Below the pieces are notes generated by a model, which saw only the letters and a program-made list of their open reading frames with translations, searched no databases and had not been told where the DNA came from. The translations under genes and the position numbers were made by a program. Positions 1 to 10,860 of a stretch of 64,000 nucleotides of DNA are shown here, piece by piece. Each line of letters begins with the position of its first letter. Position 1 is the stretch's first letter. This stretch comes from Oscheius dolichura (lineage: Eukaryota; Nematoda; Chromadorea; Rhabditida; Rhabditidae): contig OW051497.1 of the NCBI GenBank assembly GCA_932521035.1, positions 8,928,001 to 8,992,000 of the forward strand, in the 5' to 3' direction.

Positions 1-34
1 AATTGGACTATGAAGAAGTTTTAGAACCACTTAC

Positions 35-3000
35 AGTTACAATATGAGCAATATTCTTCAAGAATTTAATAGTATCCTTGTCTTGATTTTGAGCAAAGTG
101 GCCTAGTTCCGTCTGTACCTCGTCAATATCGTCCAAATCAGAGAGCTTGTTGACGAAGTCAGCCAAAGTACGTTGCTGGAAATGTTCCTGTCATAGGTAA
201 CATCATAAATAGACTACCTTGATTATTCTCTCCTTCAAAGCGTCAATAATGTCAGTTTGAGCTTTGAATTGGTTCTCTAATTGTTCGTTGTAGACCTTTA
301 ACTGGATCAAATCCTCTTGTAGGGCCTCGCTGAGTTTGGAGTCTTCTTCGCTCTTTTTGGCGCTTTCCAGGACCATCTAAAAGTAATTTTTGCATAGAAA
401 AATTGGCGTTTCTTACCTCAAGTTTCTGGATCTTCTCAAGAGCATTGTTCAACCGGTAACGAGTCTCCTCATACCGTCTCTCCAGCTCGGTTCTAATAGA
501 AGGCCGCTGTTCTTCCTTGAATTTCTCGTATTCAGCAGTAAGCTCGTGATGCTTGACCAGTAACTGAAAATGCTTTGTATACAAATAAACTGTAGCGCAT
601 ACTTCCTCCTTTTCCCGTATTAAATTCTCTACAGTCGATTTAGCAGCCTCAAGTTGAGCTTTCGTCTCCGAGAGCTCCTGCTCTTTGTTGTTTTTCTGCT
701 CCTGTTCCGTCTGAGCAGAATGCACCAGCTCTTGGAGATGGTTGTTCAATCCTTCCACCAGCTTTTTCTCCTTCTCCAAAGCGTTATCTTTGGTGGTGAG
801 CTCAGATCTCATCTTTGCCAACTCCTTGGACAATGATTTCATCTCATTGTTCAACTAGAACAGATTACAGAATAAATGGGAAAGGAGTTTTTGACTTACA
901 GAATTGCGGACACCATCCATCTCTATGAGCTTCTTGCGCAGATCCTCGACTTCAACTTGAAGCTCCTTCTTCTTCTTCTGTTTGGAATAAGAGTCTTCAA
1001 CTTGAGCCTGGAGTAGCTTGATTTTGTCTTCATAATCAGCAGACTTGGCTTGTTCCGAGACTGTGGAAGCAGTAATTTTCTAAAAACAGGCATACACAGA
1101 ACAATAAAGATCAGACTTACCTCCTCCAAGTTCTCGATGTACCCACAAGTCTTGCCCACAACTTGTCTTTGAGCAAGTCGGAGGTTTGGAGACTTTGTAA
1201 GCTCAGCGATGTCTTTCTTCAGAGCGGAAACCTCTTCAACTTTCTAAAATTATAAGTTTGTTCAGCAATAACGGAATTTAAACTAAGTCTCCTAGTTTGA
1301 TGGTCATCTCCACGTTGGCATCTTCGCAGCGGTAATCATCGGTATCCAACGATTGATCCTTCTTATCCAAAGATATGGACTGCTCCTGAAGGGAATACAA
1401 TCGTCTATAGTTTAGAAGAACTCCACTTCGCTCCGAGTTTCTTCCATTTCCAAGACTTGGAACTCCAAAAGCTCATTTTTGTCCTTAGAAGCGGCAATCT
1501 CCTGCTTCATGTCTTCGATCTTCTTTTCCAACTCCCGTATTTTCTCCTGCTGGGAAGCGACCAATGCCCTTAACTGGGCAGACTGTGCAATCTAAATCCC
1601 CCTTGTAGTGTAACATTTTTTGTACTACTGACCATCTCTTGGTCCCTTTCAATAATCAGCTGTTGTTGCTCTATAGTAGTGTGAGCACAGGCCAGCTGAT
1701 CTCGCAAAAGTGTCTCCTCACAAAGGCCCGTTGGTGTAAACTTCAGCTCCTCAAAATATAATTTTTTTCGGGTGGGCTGGAACAACTACTCACATTCAAC
1801 GCTCTTTGCAGCTCGGCGTTCTCACGATACAGGGCTTGATATGTGGTTTCAATATCCTTGTTGAATGACTGAAATAGGAGAAAAAATAAACAGGAAGAGT
1901 AACAAAGTGCGCGACTGAAAGTGAGAGACAGACGTGATGATCGACGAGATCACACGGTTCATTGGTTTTCGCGCCCTTCTAATTCCAATAATGACCTAAT
2001 TTTAAAGGCTGCTTTATAGTACGAAAAAGAAATAATGGCCACCGGAAGGGGGAGAGGGAAAAAAGTAGAGTAATTCTAGTGACGGAAACCCGGACCGGGT
2101 GTCTGTAACAAGGTCATCTACCCCTTCGTGGTACCCTCCTCAATCAAGATTAATTTGCCCGCGAAATCAAGACATAAATCCTCTTTGCATTCGCCCTCAA
2201 ACAGTTTTGCTGCTGACCTCTTCGAAGTCCTCATTTATTGTGTCCAGATTGATGGAACTTTCCGTCGAACAGTCGCTCCCCACCGTGCTGAAAAATGCTT
2301 CTTTTGGGGACTGTCCTCCGCTCTTTCAAACCTCTTTCCGTCATCGTCATCTCTTCTAAGACAGCGACGAAGCCTCTTGAATTTTTGGACGAGGAGATCA
2401 TATCTCCGATCCTTCTCCTAAAATTTGTCCCCTAATATGGAGTGAACCTCCCTTACCAGTCCAGCACTCCTCAAAGCTGTAATACATTTAGAATATTCCA
2501 AAACTTGGTTTCTGTAACGATCTAACTCTTCAAGTTTTTCGGGATAAGCACGCTTTTCTTTCAAGGTCGCGTTCTCCTTCACCAGGCGGTCATGCGCGTC
2601 TTTCTGAAAGTGATAGTATCAATTTAGAAAGAGAGGACTCACGAGAGTTAGGTAGTCATCCTGGCTGTGGCAGAGCTTCTGTTCCACTTTCTTCACTTCC
2701 CCCAGGAGGACTTTATTCCGATCGCTGACTTTTCTATTCTGATCAATTAGAGGCCGTTGGTTCTTTTCCAATTCGACAATCTTCTTGTTCTGCAAAAGAG
2801 ACGCTAGCCAGATCTCGACGACTTTTTTAATGGTCTCTTTTATGTTGAAGCAACCGGTCAAATACACCGTTCGCCACACTTCACCAGACTAATTGAAGAA
2901 AAGCGTCACACGGTGTTTACAAATACTTATCCAAATGGTCGTCAGGTATTTTCCTTTGTAAAAACTAACCAGTTCAGCGCGGATCTGCTGCATATCAGAG

Positions 3001-3092
3001 TTTAGTGTCTCCGACTCTGCAAGACGGGCTTCGATCTCTTCTAGCTTCGTAAGCCATCGAGTTCTTTCCCGTTCATGATCTTCTTTATTCAT
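35..3092 (-). CDS. Long coiled-coil protein, 3' part beyond the window edge
   Basis: Thirteen exons can be chained on the minus strand: 3092-2970, 2789-2643, 2603-2457, 1868-1794, 1749-1633, 1591-1427, 1385-1284, 1243-1121, 1079-900, 854-603, 563-417, 376-218 and 187-35. Together they code for about 630 residues, and the last ends at a donor (GTAAGT), so the gene continues past the left edge. The product is almost entirely charged heptad-like helix rich in E, K, L and Q, with no signal peptide or membrane segment. It is probably a cytoskeletal or scaffold protein. I place the start at MNKEDHERERTRW because an acceptor AG directly precedes that ATG, as expected after a 5' UTR intron or trans-splicing. 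Every exon is a multiple of three and every intron is phase 0. The family is not recognised: the segment ELLEFQVLEMEE recalls JAKMIP-like coiled coils, but that is only an impression. Confidence 0.75.
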
Positions 3093-5752
3093 CTGAATAA
3101 AAGATACAGTTGAAGTGGCCCTTCTTATCCGGCTAAGGGACATTTTTCCTATAATTAATGGCATTTTTCAGACTAAGAGAAAAGAACACAGGAGAGTGGA
3201 AGAAAGCAAAGGACTTGTGTGATCTACGTAACAAAAAGTATGGTACGGTGTCGTTTAGAACGACCCTAATGCATCATTCAAATTAGATGATTGCGGCTAC
3301 GGCAAACATAGCACAAGAACGTAGTTCGCGTAACTGGACAGCTTTTGGACACAACGAGACGCCGTATGAGATACAGAGATTGGGGGGATAGACTGAGAGA
3401 CATGGTTGATTGCTTGTTGCCACCGGGTGTTACTCCAATTCAAACTCCTGCCTCTCTTTAAGCGGTTTATTTTGAACCGGACAGTCTTTTGAAAAGAGAG
3501 CGACACCCCGGAGAGACGGGAGAGAGAGAGTCTCTGCGCAATAGCAGCAGCCCAATATGAAACGAGGCTACGGGCTGATTATGATATCCCCTAAAGTGAG
3601 CGTTGCATAATCCTGTTGGAAACTTTCCTGACCCAAATTTATGGCATATGTTAAACAATAGAATCAGCAGCGAATTGGACCAGGTCATAATTCACCCGGA
3701 CTTTTTATCATACCCGCCAAAGTCGGACTTACATAAGTTTTTTCCCCAAAAGCTTTGGGCGATGCAACAACTTTGCTTGTTGTAGCACTTCTTGATAGAC
3801 TACCATAATTGGATGCAAACGGGCTGAAAACATGAATATCAACCGGAGGGTGACAAATTATCCACCTGTAAACTCCAAGTCGGACGTCTGTGGACGACAT
3901 TGGAGACCCGTCAGCTGTATCACGTTGTTGAGAGCCCTAAACAAGAGAGGATTGATCGGCTGGCAAACAGTAAGAATGCGCGAGGAGCACATGGCAGATG
4001 GTGTGATGAGTGGTAATTCATTTGCGATTAAGGAGGTTGACGGCCGGGCCTTTCTAGGGTCCAAAACAAGGAGGACAAGCTTTCTGTTAGGGTAGAGGGG
4101 CAGGTTTAAGAAGCTCTAATCCTCCAGCGTGTTTCTACTGGTCACAAAGAGCAAGGGTTAAGAAGCAGCCTGCAAGATCCAGCTTCGTGCAGAAAGATAA
4201 AAAATCAAAGAGAGTCACTGGCATGTAACACTATGCACAGATCGGAGCGGGTGGTGATTGAAATATAGGCTCGCAAACAGCTGGCTGACCTCCAGGAGAC
4301 CAACAGCCGTTAAGATCTCTCCCACGCTGAGAGTTGTTTACGCAGTTGTGCAACTTGTGTGATACAGTGATAGATGCTCCTTTTCTAACCTTTTTTATTC
4401 TACTACTAAGATATGGAGAGTGTTAAGAGGATGCAGGTGGAGAGAATGGTGTGAATAGATAATAAAAAGCACTGGATATCCTTGGTTAGAGGTCACCTGG
4501 CGGGAACATAAAAATAATTAAGGTGGGGGGAGACAATCTGGAGCTGAGAAGAAATAGCTGGCCCGGGGGATAAAAACATCACATGGCGTTATAGTTTTAA
4601 ACAAGGGGGGCTATCCCCAGTCAGCTGTGAGGAGTGAGCAAGTTACACATAATGAATTGTGCATTTCATGAGCGTAGGACCCACTTGATCTGATTTTTAA
4701 TAGTGAGACACAGACACGCCTACGAGACGACATGATGACAAGGGTGAGGGAGTACTACCGCTGCTCCCATTCCCAGACTGAGTAATACAGAATACAATAG
4801 AATTTGTGAATGGGGCGTTCATTCGATTAGAGGCGAGGGACGGGAGAGAGAGGCCAAACCGATCTGACCCTAACACTGTACAAACACGTTTAATTACAGT
4901 CCGTCAGTTTATTAGGTGGTAGCGAACGCACACGCGAAAATTAATAGTAGGGGAAGAGCCAAATGACCGGCGGTTGCCTCTGTCGGTTAGGTTGTAACCT
5001 TCTCTCGAGAATAGAAACCGGGAAGACGAATGGTTTTGGCATAGAAAAGCAGGCAACCTGCGCGGGTTTTTCAGCTTCCCGCAGTGCTAGATGGGCCGTA
5101 ATAAACAGAGAAGATCGGCGGTTTTCTTGTATATTTACAGCGACTGAGGAAATCTTACTGAATTACTGTAGCCAAGTTCTTGGGAACTTGACCAATGGTC
5201 CAACGCTCCTGATTTCTTTGCGTGTTTGAAGCCATCACATTAGTTGAAATATGCGCGAAGATGTGGTGGCAGACACACAGTAGCAGCTATTCTTAGCAGG
5301 GCCTTCTCTGCTTTCTGTCCCCAAATTTACGAAAAGCAACCCGCCACTTAAATTCCCACAGACGGATTATGTGCAAAAAAGTGTAAATTGAGGCCGACTA
5401 GTGGTCGGAAGTTTGGTTAAAATCTGGGCTACAAAAAAGGCCGAGTGAGGGAAAGCGCGACATGGAAAAGCGCCTGCTATCGGCATTGATCTGAATTCGG
5501 GGCCTCCCGAGAACTTGGAGATCGGATCGGGCGATCCTGGAGATAGCCAAGCCCCAGGACTGTACTTCAATCCAGAGAGCTGTGTAGCGAAAAAAGAAGG
5601 GAAGGAAACTCACTTCGACCTTTTTGAACAGGTTCTTTAACTGGCGAAGGGAACGACGACTAGCCTGGAAACTTGAATATAATCTTATCCCTTTATCCAC
5701 TAACTGTATGGCGTCCAATACTATCCGTTGTTTTCGATTTCTCTGAACCCTT
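3093..5752. other. Intergenic stretch, no supported gene
   Basis: I see only short overlapping ORFs with no consistent splice chain, no RNA gene and no clear repeat. It presumably holds upstream regulatory DNA of the minus-strand coiled-coil gene. The ORF tail that runs from 5612 down to about 5400 has no motif and is probably intronic or non-coding. Confidence 0.4.
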
Positions 5753-6274
5753 TTATTCTTGAAATTGAAGCATGCCAACCTTTAGTTTTGGAAGCTTCGA
5801 ATATCTTTTCTAGCAAGCAAGGGTTTATAATACTTACGAGGGATGGATCTCTTAAAATATCCTGAAAAAATAAGATGATAGTAAAGATTTCAAAATTAAT
5901 GGAACAGGAGTGTCGGTCACAAGGATTGATGTCATCCGGGGCTCAATGGGATCATTGACACCAGTGGTTCCATCATGATTGAGCAGTTTTGCGAGTGAAC
6001 GTTTGTATTGTTGGGGGTGCTTGACTCAGTGGCGTGGAAAAAGAAGAAAATAGAGGAGTAGACGACCAGGACAGCCGTAGAAATGCGAGAGTTTTTTCCC
6101 TGACTTTACCTGGGTAAGCAAGACGCCCTCCTTCAGTCTTCTCAATTGTCGTTCTTCGGTTCGGATTGAGTCTTTGAGTTCGCTCACCGTCTCGCAAAAT
6201 GCAGCGCTGAACGTTATCATAACTTTTGGGAAACGGGGGAGGGAGAGTTTACCCGTTGTCCATTGTCGAAGCAC
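5753..6274 (-). CDS. Hypothetical small protein, tentative spliced model
   Basis: A possible three-exon model runs from ATG at 6274 to a donor at 6110/6109. It continues with a 24-nt exon around 5840-5863 and ends with a short exon terminating at a TAA near 5753. Exon 1 carries a helical, charged segment (SELKDSIRTEERQLRRLKEG) that looks protein-like. The following phases can be kept open but lead to a stop very soon. An alternative frame through the last exon gives another lysine/arginine-rich helix (VQRNRKQRIVLDAIQLVDKG) that I could not join in phase. No family is recognised and the boundaries are uncertain; this could be part of a larger gene. Confidence 0.2.
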
Positions 6275-6887
6275 GCGTAGAAATGGATCTTAGGAAAACT
6301 GTTTGGTTTGTCGGTAGAGCTCGGATTTGTCAAACAATTGCAAGCAAATATCCGGGCAATCAAAGCGCCTGTCTCCCACGCGCCTTGGATTCACAACGAA
6401 AGAAATTCACTTGACACCTCGTCTCCGGCTCGTACAGACTGATCAAACAGTGTGAAAAAGCTCACGTACCTTGGAATAAGCAGTGATTTATAGTCGATAA
6501 GACGATGTTCCTTCGAAAAATTACGAATAGATATAGGGATATGGGATTTTCGATTCGCTGAGCAGGTCATCACACAATTTCAAGGCGTAGATTGACCGAA
6601 TTACGCCTCCGAGGATCATATAACAGATTGCAGATTGCTAGTTGTAAGGAAGGCTGCACCAAGGACGAATTGCAATCCCAGCAGGAGTAGCGATACATTT
6701 GCAAGTTCATGGGGGAATGGGATAGGTCAAGAGGGAGGAGGAACGGAAAAACGGACAAAAAACCAAAAGCCTGTGTGTATAAATAGGAAAGCGATTGACA
6801 AAAATAGATTATGGTCTATCCTCTAACTTTATAAGGGCCGGCATTTTAAAAAACGAACAAGAGAGTTCGTTAAATTAGCGCTATTTT

Positions 6888-7127
6888 TCAGATCCAATGT
6901 CTTCTCTGGGTCTCGTCCAGCTCTGAAAACTTGTCTATATTTTTCAACAATGTTTTAGCTTTCTTCCAGTCTCCCGTTTGAAGATAGTCCATTTGCAACG
7001 GTATGATTTGGAGACGAGAAATCTGGAACGATATTTTGGAACAAGAGCCGACGATCCTTGAAGATAAAGAAAGGAAATAAGCTGTGGGAATACGAGGGAA
7101 TCCGTTGGAGGGAAAAAAACCCGTCAT
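6888..7127 (-). CDS. Hypothetical 3'-terminal exon candidate
   Basis: From an acceptor-like TTCCAG near 7015 the frame reads a helical stretch containing MDYLQTGDWKKAKTLLKNID and ends at a TGA at 6888-6890. Composition and periodicity look like a TPR-like helix hairpin, but no conserved family signature is visible and no upstream exon could be joined. It may be the last exon of a gene whose 5' part lies between 7.1 and 8.1 kb. Treat it as a candidate only. Confidence 0.2.
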   Translation of the reverse strand: MTGFFPSNGFPRIPTAYFLSLSSRIVGSCSKISFQISRLQIIPLQMDYLQTGDWKKAKTLLKNIDKFSELDETQRRHWI

Positions 7128-7864
7128 TTTCGCCTGTCTGGCCTGTGGAACCGCTTCTTTTTCTTATAAGCCTACTCATCTCTGTATTTCCTCGCTATCC
7201 CAAAAGTACAGTCTGGGTCCCAACCGTATAAAGGTAAAAGCGAAGCGAATATGGGGCCGTTCTTTCTGCTTGTTCCCCTTCCACCCCCCCCCCTTTTTTT
7301 TTAAAAAAAACATTTGTGGTCATATGAAGAGTGTGGTCATTACCATCCATCAAAGGTTTCATCGTTCCCCCCGGTTTATCGCCCGATCATCGGTTTATAC
7401 TCGGTCTGCCCTTGCGAACTTCTGTCAAATGAAAGAGAGTTATCACAGGCCGAAAAAATTACCCATTTGTTTCGGGACAGAGAACTGTCCTGTGTGTTGT
7501 GAACGTGTTGTGTCACTTCCTCCGTCGTAGTACTCTTCCTTTTCGTAATTAGCGTCGATCAATATACAAGATGCCTTAAGGGGACAACGAATCCCGGATT
7601 GCAGCGGCTCCGCTTTGTACCCTCGACTGTACTAGCGAGGGCGATTGCCTCCTTCGAAAACATTCTGGCCTTCGATGTTTTACCGTGTTTGTTGTTTCCA
7701 ATAAACCCATGTCACACTTGTGAGTGCGAAACATGGGTTGCCAAACAAATATTATATCTGATCTGGGTCGTTTGTGACAATTGTAACCGGGATATAATAG
7801 CACTTTCTAACAGGAACCGTTCGTATGGCAATGCCCTTATAGGGTATGTAGGTAATATTCCTTT

Positions 7865-8101
7865 TTAAAGAGTGATATCCATTTTTCGAAGGGCGGCGAA
7901 CTGTTTGTAAAGACCGTCTGAGCCCGCGGTCTTTCGCTTTAATGTTATGACTAGCCCTGTCTTTACATCCTTCGTCGAGTTCACATGAATCAGTTCATGT
8001 CGGCGGCTGCCTTCTCCTCGGAGGTAGTCATCGTCTAGTACCCCCGATCCACACACGTCTGCCATTTTAACAATTTGATTCTGCCATGGTATCTCAGACA
8101 T
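7865..8101 (-). CDS. Small hypothetical ORF, 78 aa
   Basis: An uninterrupted ORF from ATG at 8101 to a stop at 7865 encodes 78 residues starting MSEIPWQNQIVKM. It has no signal peptide, membrane segment or recognised motif. It lies about 160 bp upstream of, and divergent from, the SLC9B-type antiporter, so it could be a small gene, the first exon of a longer minus-strand gene (possibly including the 6.9-7.0 kb ORF), or chance. No function is proposed. Confidence 0.2.
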   Translation of the reverse strand: MSEIPWQNQIVKMADVCGSGVLDDDYLRGEGSRRHELIHVNSTKDVKTGLVITLKRKTAGSDGLYKQFAALRKMDITL

Positions 8102-8264
8102 TTTACCAAGCCCCCGCAAATTTTTTGCTCATCCGTCTGACCCATCAGTATTCCAGTGACCGGAATGTTTAGTAGACTGTTTTCCGAAAAAGAACAAAGG
8201 CGACGCGTCACCAATGCAAATTTATTGTAATCATCTTGTCTCTCAAATTTTGAGGTCAGTACCC

Positions 8265-10379
8265 ATGCCTGCCGCCGGGACGGCTCCCGACAGTCGTCTG
8301 CTCTCTAATATGCCCTCCTTCGACATGTCGTCTATCAAAAAGAAGACCGTCGCCTTCTTCAAAAACCACGATGTGAGTCTTGAACATTCCTAAGTAACCT
8401 CTTCTAGGTGAATATTTCCATAACGTTTACGCTGGCTATGTTATCAACTTATGTGGCTCTTTGTTCTGTACTCCACAAGAACATATGTAAGTTGTATACA
8501 GTTTTGATGGGTAAGAAACATGTTACAGTCAAGCCCTTAAGGGGTACAGCCGACATCCACGAGAGCCATCATGATCCGACGACGACCGCCATGGCGGTGC
8601 TCATTCTTTGGAGCATTGCATGCGCTACAGGAAAGGTTCTGAACCTGTGCAATCTGCCGTTCCCCTTCGGTAGGCGTGCCTCTTTTTGAAAAGAATCTCT
8701 TCTAGGGGCAATGCTCGTCGGCGTCGTCATTGGAAACGTCCCTTTAGAGTTCTTCAAAAGGCTCCATATAAATACCGAATGGGACTTCATGGTAAGGCGA
8801 ATAGCCCTAGAGATCCTGATAATCCGATGGGGCCTAGCCTTTAACTTCAGCTTCATCGGTAAAAATCTCGTAAGGCAGTAAATTGACCCCAATAATTACA
8901 TTATTTTAGAAGACAGTTCTCCTCCTTGGCACGATTCCGGCCCTAGCCGAGGCAGGTGCCATAACCCTGGTAACCGCTGTTGTCTTTGGTCACCATTGGG
9001 GCATTTCCGTGATGTTAGGGTGAGTATGGTCTTACACTTTTTGATCATGACAATATCAGCGCCGTAATGGCAGCGGCCTCTGTACCTGTCGTCATCCCTG
9101 TCATGTTCCAATTGACTCGTCTAGGCCTTGGTTCCCAAAGCGTAAGAGAAATAAAACCAGATTTGAAAAGTAATTATTTTTAGAACCTCCCAAAGATTAT
9201 ACCTTCCTGCCTTGCGATAGACACGTTCATCTGTCTGACTATTTTCACACTTGCTGGTACTTCTGTCTTCGCAGCAGGTATGTCGACTACTATAAGGTGT
9301 TACAAAACTGACCTCTTCAGAGTCGGCGTTTCATAATATCCTACAATTACTGATTGATGTTGGCCTATGCATTGTGGGATCATTATTGCTAGCCCTAATC
9401 TTGTGGCATTTCCCCAAATCGAAAGAAGGACATACTATTCTTGCTCGTGGTTACATCCTCCTGTTCTCGTCAGTCGCAGCCATCAATGGAATGTTCTACT
9501 TCGGTCACGGCTATGCTGGTATTATTTTTGTCTTAATCCTGGCATCGATATCCGGTCACAGATGGAGAAATGACAATTCCAGAACGGTTCGCAAACCTTA
9601 TGTTCATTTTTAAAGGATTCTTCAGATAGTCTCCATTGAGAAGACGTTCCTGTACATCTGGAATTTGGTCTCTTCGCCTCTTCTGTTCGTTCTCGTTGGA
9701 ATGAAACTGAAGTTCAACGTGGTTAGTTAAAATAACAATTAGTATTGTCTAAACAATTTACAGATTACCTATACAATGGCTTTGTCTATTTTTGTCTTGG
9801 TGGTGGTCGGTATTGTGTTCAGGATAGCTGCTGGGTACATTGTCTCAAACGGTTTCAAACAAAATGAAAGGATTGTAATCATTATGTCGATGCTCCCGAA
9901 AGCAACGCTTCAGGTGAATTGTCTTTTCATCTTAATTTATACCTACTCCGTTTTAGGGAGCTCTAGCCCCTGCGGTACTCACGATGGCGAGTGTATTCCC
10001 TCATCTCCAAGAGGAAGCCGAATTCGTGAGTTTAAACACTAAAAATTCGATTTATACTGTCTCTTCAGCTTGTCAATGCCGTGTTACTGAATATTCTGTT
10101 TACTGCTCCCATTGGGAGATATTTACTAGCCAATTTAGCTCCGAAACTTTTGGCAGAATCGGAAGGAAATCCTGTATGTTATCCCTTTATTCCTCTGACT
10201 CTAATATTCTTCAGGTACAGCCACCCTCGATTCATTCCCATGATTCTTCCAGTGCTGAAGAAGACATCACCATCACAGATGCTTCTTACAAATCTCCGGC
10301 TAAAAAGGAGGACCCCACAGATGTTAAGGTCATCAACTGCTTTGACAACCTTCCTTCCTTCCATATCAGAGAGCAATAG
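8265..10379 (+). CDS. Sodium/proton antiporter, SLC9B (NHA/CPA2) type
   Basis: Thirteen exons give a 542-residue protein: 8265-8372, 8408-8486, 8529-8669, 8706-8869, 8910-9019, 9060-9141, 9184-9277, 9321-9586, 9626-9721, 9764-9913, 9957-10025, 10069-10173 and 10215-10379. The total is an exact multiple of three. Successive hydrophobic helices match the CPA2/SLC9B plan: WDFMVRRIALEILIIRWGL, AVMAAASVPVVIPVMFQLTR, IIMSMLPKATLQGALAPAV and LNILFTAPIGRYLLANLAP. The LPKATxQ and TAPIG segments are typical of animal NHA1/NHA2. The family exchanges Na+ or Li+ for H+ across plasma, mitochondrial or vesicular membranes. The polar N-terminus and the hydrophilic tail after 10215 are presumably cytosolic. 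Intron 4 uses the donor after FIGKNL; the nearer GGTAAA would break the frame. A polyadenylation signal lies at 10514-10519. Which compartment it serves cannot be read from sequence. Confidence 0.92.
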
Positions 10380-10860
10380 ACCTGTCATACCCCACCGCCC
10401 CCTATCATCTCTTTGTTCTCTATCAACCGGCTCGCTTTTCCCTCATTTACATACTGGTACAAAACGTGTTTATTTGACTGACCCCGACTTGTTGTTAATA
10501 TTAATATTATTACAATAAAATAAAAGGTTCAATATAATTCCCGGAAGAGTTGTGACAAACACAGACTAGATGACGGTAACAACATTTAACACAGTACGGA
10601 CTATGCGTGTTGACATGTTTAAAAAGATCACAGAAATGGCAAGAAGGCCCCTCTCGGCTTGTTTGCTTCCCCCTTCCAAATACATACACACACACACGCT
10701 AATGAACTCGAAAATTGTTTCATAAAAATTGTTGTTTGAAGGAGACGCTGCGTAGGGAGACGTTCATTAGAATATATTTTAGTTGTTTTTGTGGAAATGA
10801 AGAAGAAGAAGAAAATGGAGAGGATGAACTGGTCCTTGATGAAAAATAGGTGACTACTGA
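10380..10860. other. Convergent 3' intergenic region
   Basis: This 480-bp stretch separates two genes that converge tail to tail, the plus-strand antiporter and the minus-strand GPCR. It contains the antiporter's AATAAA (10514-10519). No further gene is visible. Confidence 0.6.

Noticed and set aside
7280..7312. C-run followed by T-run and A-run near 7.29 kb
   Set aside because: It was considered as a terminator or transposon end, but no paired end or repeat copy was found. It is best treated as a simple homopolymer junction.
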